A stretch of 64,000 bases of DNA, taken from Ampullaceana balthica. Taxonomy: Eukaryota; Mollusca; Gastropoda; Lymnaeidae. The translations under genes were made by a program, and so were the position numbers. How positions within the stretch are numbered: the first letter of the stretch is position 1; every line of letters begins with the position of its first letter. The notes beneath the pieces are model-generated. The model had not been told where the DNA came from and did no database searches. It worked only from the letters and a program-made list of their open reading frames with translations. Below, piece after piece: positions 57,974 through 64,000 of this stretch. The stretch is from NCBI GenBank assembly GCA_944989445.1, contig CALYLW010000333.1, forward strand, positions 53,417 through 117,416, given 5' to 3'.

Positions 57974-58408
57974 TTAGTCCTGCATTCTTATTAGAGTTTT
58001 AAATGTTGATAAAGTGTTGGCTTTCCTGGTTTCTTCAGGCAACCCATTCCATGCCCGAATTCCGGACGGGAAGAACGAAAATTTGTATGAGTTTGTTCTT
58101 GCATACAGAATAAGAAAGGTGTTTTTATCCTTATGTCTATCTGAGGGTTGTATTAAGTTATCTTTGTGTTGTATTTCTAAATTAGAGTTAATTGCTTTAT
58201 GTATGATTACTACTTTACTCTTGGTTCTTCTATCCTCTAGTGTTTCAAGGTTCAATGATTTAACTAATGGTGTTATTCTAGCCAGTTTTGAATATTCTCC
58301 AGTAATGAATCTGGCTACTCTTTTTTGGATTTGTTCTAGTTTATCAATGTTTTCTTTGGTGGATGGGTCCCATACAGAAGATGCATATTCTAGTACAGGT
58401 CTCACCAA
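57974..58408 (-). pseudogene. LINE ORF2, C-terminal segment
   Basis: 144 codons beginning VRPVLEYASSVWDPSTKENI, the typical post-RT region of CR1/L2/Jockey proteins, and including RVARFITGEYS and a C-terminal FFPSGIRAWNGLPEE. It would follow the reverse transcriptase but is in another frame. Window positions 1-117 are a second copy of part of it. Confidence 0.88.
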
Positions 58409-58529
58409 AGTGAGCTAGCATTTTAGTTTTATATCTTTATTACATTTGTAAAGGTTTCTTTTTTATAAAGCCTAAGGTTTTGTTTGATTTTTTAATAACT
58501 TCATTGACATGGGGATTCCATGATAATTT

Positions 58530-59408
58530 CTAATTTATTATGACTCCTAAGTATTTTGCATCTTTAGTTTGGGTTAGTTCCTTTCCATGAATGAAATATT
58601 TTGAATTTATTTGTTTCTTTTTCTTTGTTACTCTTAACAGTTGACACTTTTCTGGGTGGAAACTCATACTCCAGTTAGTTTCCCATTTTATCAATTCATC
58701 TAGGTCTTTTTGTAAAATTTTGCTATCTTGTTCTGATTTAATTGTTCTATAGATTATACAATCATCAGCAAATAACCTAACTTTTGTTCCTGTTGAGATG
58801 TTGTTGGGTAAATCATTTATATAAATTAAAAAGAGTAAGAGACCTAGCACAGTTCCTTGGGGAACTCCTGAGTTAACCTTTATTGGTGCAGATTTAGATC
58901 CATTAATTATTACAGTTTGCTCCCTGCCCAAAAGGAAGTCTTGGATCCAGTGATGTAAGGAACCTGAGATTCCAAAGTAGTTAAGTTTTTTAAGTAAACT
59001 AAGGTGGTGAACTTTGTCAAATACTTTTGAAAAGTCTAGTAATATTGTATCTATTTGATCATTTTTGTCTAAGCCTTTTGATAGTTCATCTATTAAACCT
59101 ATTAATTGTGTTTCACATGATCTGTTTTTTCTAAAGCCGTGTTGATGTGGGCATAGGGCATTATATTTGTCAAGGTGGTTAACTATTCTACTATATATTA
59201 TGTGTTCTAGTAATTTACAGGTGATACTAGTAAGTGATACAGGCCTGTAATTACCAGGGTCTGATTTATCCCCTTTCTTAAAGAGTGGAGTTACGTTAGC
59301 TAATTTCCAATCCTGGGGCACTTTACCCTGGTTTAGAGAGGCTTGAAAGAGAACTACAAGGATTGGGGACAGTTCATTGCTTAGTTCTTTTAATAACCTT
59401 GCAGGCAA
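58530..59408 (-). pseudogene. LINE ORF2, reverse transcriptase segment
   Basis: 292 codons with the RT blocks in order: WKLANVTPLFKKGDKSDPGN and YRPVSLTS (block 1-2), QHGFRKNRSC, ILLDFSKVFDKVHH (block 3; the usual A of SKAFD is V), GVPQGTVLGLLLFLIYINDL (block 4), FADD (catalytic, block 5), and the YLGV thumb border. It copies RNA into DNA at the nicked target. A TAG stop directly follows YLGVIIN, just before a recognisable KLSWNPH in the same frame. Confidence 0.9.
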
Positions 59409-59479
59409 ATCATCTGGGCCAGTAGCTTTGTTTATTTTAAAGTTTTTTAGGAGTGAATGTATACCTATCTCATCTACAG

Positions 59480-59749
59480 TTATCTACCTATTTCCTCCAT
59501 TTTATTTAAATTTATTAAGACTTCCTTGTCGCCTGAGGCAGAAAAAGATGATGCAAAATATGTGTTAAGGATATTAGCTTTAGTTTCATTATCATTATAG
59601 GTTTTATTATTTGAGCCTTTTAGTGTGGCTATTCCTGAAGGTTCATTTTTTTTAGATTTGATAAAGGACCATAAGTTTTTATTGCTATCTTTGGTAATTA
59701 CATTGTTTATATATTCATTTTGGAGGTTTCGACTAAGTTTTTGTGTCAA
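59480..59749 (-). pseudogene. LINE ORF2, linker between endonuclease and RT
   Basis: 89 codons containing NLWSFIKSKKNEPSGIATLK and ANILNTYFASSF, the conserved linker of these elements. It overlaps the end of the endonuclease frame by four bases in a different phase, so one frameshift lies near 59746. Confidence 0.82.
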
Positions 59750-60972
59750 GTATTTTTTGTGTATCCTATATGAATAGGTAGCTTTATATTTTTAAATAAG
59801 TTCTCTTTTTGTTTGCATAGTTTTTTCAATCTAGAATTGAACCAGCATTTGTTAATTTTATTTGATGTTAGTTTTGTTGGAACATTCTCATCCATTATAG
59901 TTTTTAGATTTGTTTTTATATCTTTCCAAATTTCTTCTACTGGGCTATTTGTGTTAAATTTACTTAGGAAAGTTTGTTGGAAGTTAGCAGCTGATTGGTG
60001 TAGTTTTATTGAATTACATTTATTCCAAAGATAGATTATTCTTCTAGGTATCTTATTAATTTTAGTTTTTATTGTATTGGTGACCCTAACTATATCATGG
60101 TCGGACAGTCCTGGAATTATTTTATAGTCTAACACTAGTCCTGGTCTATTTGTTAGGAATAAATCTAGTGTTTTATTTTTCCTTGTTGCTGTTTTTACTA
60201 TCTGTTCTAGGTTTATGTTGTTTATAGTGTCTAAAAAGTGTTCATTAATTTCGTTGTTAGTTTGATGGTTATCAATTGTATAATTTTTCCAATTTATATC
60301 TGGAAGATTAAAGTCCCCCATAATCCATAGAACTGCATTTTTATTATTCTCTTTTATGAAAGTTAATTGACTACAAAGATTGTTCATGTATTCTAGGTTT
60401 GTATGCGGTCGTCTATATATACTGCCTACAATAAGTGGGGATGAGTTTGGTGTAATTATTTTACAAACAATAGACTCTATATTAAAATTTGGCTGTGTAG
60501 TAATTTCTTCAGCTATGATATTTGATTTAATTGCAAGTAGCACTCCTCCATAATTGTCTGGTCTGTCTTTCCTAAAAATATTATAATTGGTGTTTAAAAT
60601 CTCAGAGTTATATATGTTGGGGTTCAACCAAGTTTCAGAACCAGCAATTATGTCTGGTTCTTCTGTTTTTATAAGTAGTTCTAAATCTGGAATTTTATTT
60701 TTTATGCTTTGGAAATTAACTATAAGCGTTTTGAGAATGTTTTGATTATTATTATTATTAGATTTTTTATGGTTAATTTTATGGGTTTGTGTGGTAGGTT
60801 TCATTTTATCTAGTGGTTTATTTATAAAAGGATTAGCCAAAACACTGTAAGAGTTTGTGGTGATAAGGTCCCTATAGTTAAATAAATCTGAACTGATTTG
60901 GGGCAACCCACAATGTATGCAGTGCCAAGATGCATATTTATTTCTTAGGCCTATTGCTATTTGCTTTGACAA
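59746..60972 (-). pseudogene. LINE ORF2, endonuclease segment
   Basis: About 400 codons. WHCIHCGLP is the end of a PHD-like zinc finger. The APE-type endonuclease follows with VNFQSIKNK, the DIIAGSETWLN segment (the catalytic Glu lies in SETWL), YGGVLLAIKS, VGSIYRRPH, WIMGDFNLPDINW (D and N of the active site) and GLSDHDIVRV (SDH). All catalytic motifs look intact. The nominal first codon is TTG with TGA just upstream, so the real N-terminus is lost. Confidence 0.9.
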
Positions 60973-60975
60973 TCG

Positions 60976-61706
60976 TCATTGCAGTTTGGAATTTTTGTTA
61001 TACAACTGTAACCCAAATGAAGTTATAAAGAGATGGGTTTATTTACATTTTCAATAAATTAGTGGAAGCTTGGGAGGATAATAAAAAAGAAGAAATAAAA
61101 AGTCGAATGAGTATTTAAACTAGGGACCAACCGGAAACCGCTCCCGACGCTCGCCCCGACCGGATATCGGGTTTTTCGGAACTATTCGTCTCGGCAAATA
61201 GTGCCCACGCAAATTACCGAATGCAAAATATCTAAATCACCTTTAAAATACAATTTTGGAATTCAAAAAAATATAAAGATTAGTATACTTACAAATTGTT
61301 AAAAATATAACAAATGTAACCTAATGATAGAAATGAATAATTTGAAATTATAAAGATATAAAGTTAATAAACGGATTTTCCACGATTATTTCGTGTTTAC
61401 TTCTAGCGATTAGCACCACGCCGCCATATTTAAAATTTAAACTGTTTAAATATCGAATAAAATAATAAAATAAATTCAAATTAAAGTAAATATGTTAACT
61501 AAAATTAGCAGCGACTGACAGTTACAAAGTAAATAAGTAACATATAAACAAGAGAAACCAAATTTACAAGTAATATATAATAAATGTATTGTTTAAATTT
61601 TAATAAATTAATAAACCCGTCTTCTGGCCATAATTATAATGTCATTGCATTTTGCATGAAGAGTGTAGACGGTGGTAAAGTAAACTATAACAAATTCAGT
61701 CAATAA
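60976..61706. other. No gene; possible transposon terminus near 61124
   Basis: AT-rich apart from 61124-61185, where CTAGGGACCAACCGGAAACC and a GACCGGATATCGGG block resemble a hAT end. No partner terminus was found. Confidence 0.35.
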
Positions 61707-64000
61707 TCTAATATATAAAGATGAAAGTTTGTGTGTTTGTTTGTTTGTGTGTTTGTTTGTTACCAATGGAAATCTACACCGTTGGACCCAGGATGCTGAA
61801 ATTTTGCATGGGGCTCTCATTCGACCCTAGACAGGTCGTAGGCTATGTTTCAACCCCAGGTGACCACCCCTAGGGTAAGGGGGCCCATAATCAGAAAATG
61901 TAGAGCCAAATAAAGACAAAATAAATTCTCATTTCGATATTGAACAGCTTCATGCGGGCATTCAAAACGAGTTCATTTTGGTGCGTTATTTTTTACAATA
62001 CTTTATTTTTAGCTGTGCGCTTTCAAAAATCTTTTATTGTCAAATTACGGTGCGCACCTTTTCGTGTACGCATCTAAAAGTGAGCAGTGTAATTTTATTA
62101 TAATAACATTCATATTTGTTTTGGCCTTGCGGTACAAAACAGTGGCCTTTTATACAAATACTTTCTTGATATTATAGATCTGTTAACACTATTTCATTAC
62201 ATTTGTCACACGATGTATGGTATTTATTTTTAAATTAAGAGTTTTATTATGTTGTTTCTAATGACTCAAATTTTAATTTAAACAAATAAAAGAAATTGCC
62301 CAAGTCAAAAAAGCTTAATCGTAATTTAGAGGAACTATACGTTTGTTTTTCTTAAAATTTGATGCGTGTTCTATATTAATTTTTCTTGCTTATTTTACTT
62401 GCTCAATCCCTTAAATTTAATTATTAACGTAAATCATCAAGGAATATTACATGCATATAAAAGCCTACGACCAATGCTGTGTTTTTTTTATTACATACGC
62501 TCTATAAATTTACAATTTAAACCTTTCTACCGGACTTATAAACATAAGCATATTAAACTCAATACAAGTGAACCTATAAGCAATTAATTAAGTTGGGCGG
62601 CGAATTGAATATGCCATGGTCATTACGCTGTTGCGGAATAACAAAAGCCATTTTAAAAATAGATGTTTAGTCAAACATAGCATCTTTTTTTCCTATTTCG
62701 TAAATAATTTATTTATTTTGCAGAAACTAAATCTGTTGTTTGAAATATAATTTACAAACTATGATGTCCCATCGGGAAACATGGTCCAAAACATACTTGA
62801 ATTCTTTTTTAAAATTATACCTATTACATAAAAGCCGTAAATTTAAATCGTATAACATAGAGACAAATATAAAAAAAAGCATTATATATCATTTCCATAT
62901 TAAAACACTAATAAATAAAGACTATCAAAAAGTATACAATTTATTTTTGGAGCAGTACTGCATTATAAGACTTCATTTTAAGCGCCCGCCTTTAAATTAA
63001 CTTTAATTGACTAAAAATTGACTATAATTTGTTCACTTTTGTCCCTTTCTACAAAACGGTCCATTTAGCGATGGATTCCAAAATCTTATATGTTGCTGTT
63101 TCACCAAGGGATACAATTCTTTTTTGATTCCCGTTTTGAGATAAGACATTATATTTTGTAAAAAAAAATTCCTGTTTTTGTTTCTGGAAATTAGATAAAG
63201 GGCGATTTTTACTAATTACTTTTAGTTCAGAGTTGAGTCGTGCTTAATTGTTTTTAGTATGATTCGTAAATTTTACAGACTTTTAGTCAAATGGGAAGTT
63301 GGACCATTAGTGAGAGGGGGCTTAGGCTTTTATTAGTATAGAAAAGGGGAGGGCACTAAATGAAGTTAATCAAGAGAAATACAAAAAAATAAGAAGAAAG
63401 TAAATCGTTGCATACACATACATACTTAACAAATAACTATTTGAATATTTTCAACAACATAATAAAACTTGCTCATTACTATAAACTTACTTATTAAAAA
63501 TAAGAATCAATGATCTTGACATGCATATAAAGGCCTAGGACCTATGTTGTCATTTCATGTTTACATAATTTTATGTTTACATAAGCTAAACAAATTAACT
63601 ATTTAAACTTTAGCTAACGAACTTATTAAGAAAGTCATTAAACTTAACACAAGTGAACCTAAAGATCACTAATTCCGTGTAGTTAGAAGCATAAAACTCT
63701 GGGTGGTTGTTAAGTACACTTCCGTGGTGGTAACGAGCAAAAAAAATATTTAAATATCAATTTTCATATAGCCCATATAATGAAAAAAACGTCTTTGTGC
63801 CCCCGGCCCCCATGACTGAATTGCAACTTTTTACGACAAACTATGTTTCAACCCCAGGTGACCACCCCTAGGGTAAGGGGCCCATAATCAGAAAATGTAG
63901 AGCCAAATAAAGACAAATAAATTCTCATTCGATATTGAACGCTTTCATGCGGGCATTCAAAACGAGTTCATTTTTGGTGCGTTATTTTTTACAATACTAG
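61707..64000 (+). mobile_element. Helitron, 5' part (runs off window)
   Basis: Starts TCTAATATATAAAGATGAAA directly after an A, then GTTTGTGTGTTTGTTTG repeats, CCGTTGGACCCAGGATGCTG and AAATTTTGCATGG, as in animal Helitron 5' ends. AACGTCTTTGTGCCCCCGGC near 63790 matches a block of the Helitron at 48.4 kb. 61841-62003 recurs at 63841-64000 and 62440-62590 recurs at 63515-63675, so the inside is partly duplicated. The 86-codon frame at 62740 has no recognisable domain. The window ends in CTAG, but no hairpin precedes it. Confidence 0.65.

Larger units (their letters stand above)
57898..60975 (-). mobile_element. CR1/L2-like LINE, 5'-truncated and broken
   Basis: Minus strand. ORF2 is present from the end of a PHD-like finger through endonuclease, reverse transcriptase and C-terminal region, then a short 3' untranslated region. 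The 3' tail is GATAAGCGTAGGACGCAATA, TATAGAAGGAGCGTCTG and AGATAAGATAAG. There is no poly-A tail; a short-repeat tail fits CR1/L2-group elements. ORF1 and the first part of ORF2 are missing. At least three lesions break the frame (near 59746, 59480-59408 and 58530). The same tail is on the SINE at 9.8 kb and in the macrosatellite units. Confidence 0.88.

Noticed and set aside
63997..64000. CTAG at the window end as the Helitron 3' terminus
   Set aside because: No hairpin lies in the preceding 30 bp. The tetranucleotide alone is too common.

Overview
This is eukaryotic, almost certainly molluscan and probably gastropod, DNA. It is AT-rich and gene-poor, and packed with minisatellites and decaying transposons. 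The organism call rests on the kinds of elements seen (tRNA-headed SINE, GTCTG-bearing Helitrons, a CR1/L2-type LINE, hAT and Harbinger-like elements) and on an intronless seven-helix receptor. Nothing prokaryotic is visible: there are no operons, ribosome binding sites or CRISPR array. Open frames were therefore judged with ATG starts only.

Region by region. 1-7064: edge of a LINE copy, several copies of a short MITE (one split by a nested Harbinger-like MITE), and minisatellites of 35/46, 15 and 29 bp. 7065-9329: the one convincing gene, a class A-like GPCR with a roughly 500-residue third intracellular loop carrying a 15-residue repeat. Its last helix lies in a 65-bp unit amplified eight times (9249-9768). 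9828-10536: a minus-strand tRNA-derived SINE whose middle is itself a 9 x 57 bp array. 11127-12755: two more minisatellites. 12756-19195: fragments of DNA transposons and LINEs, many nested in one another. 19196-24000: a hairpin-bearing repeat, a complete but dead hAT transposon with perfect 8-bp target duplications, and a second hAT fossil.

24808-42632: a macrosatellite of about 2.33 kb per unit (seven units plus a partial eighth). Each unit is a chimera of a roughly 0.5-kb repeat (called R500 here), a 27/30-bp minisatellite, an AT-rich block and a LINE-type 3' tail ending in GATAA repeats. 42664-45105: a large foldback palindrome whose two arms are the same minisatellite, the likely donor of the minisatellite in the array. 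45106-54670: scrambled copies of these parts, with a non-autonomous Helitron (48389-49084) cleanly inserted in one R500 copy. 55093-57425: a second hairpin repeat and three tandem R500 relatives. 57903-60975: a nearly complete but broken CR1/L2-like LINE. 61707-64000: the 5' part of another Helitron, running off the window.

How the parts relate. The LINE at 57.9-61.0 kb shares its 3' tail with the SINE at 9.8 kb and with the array units, which suggests the LINE machinery mobilised them. R500, the hairpin repeats and the 55.8-57.4 kb repeats share a core motif and terminal sequence, so they form one superfamily. The foldback arm and R500 were joined at a CCAAAAC microhomology to make the array unit. 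Apart from the GPCR I see no intact host gene.
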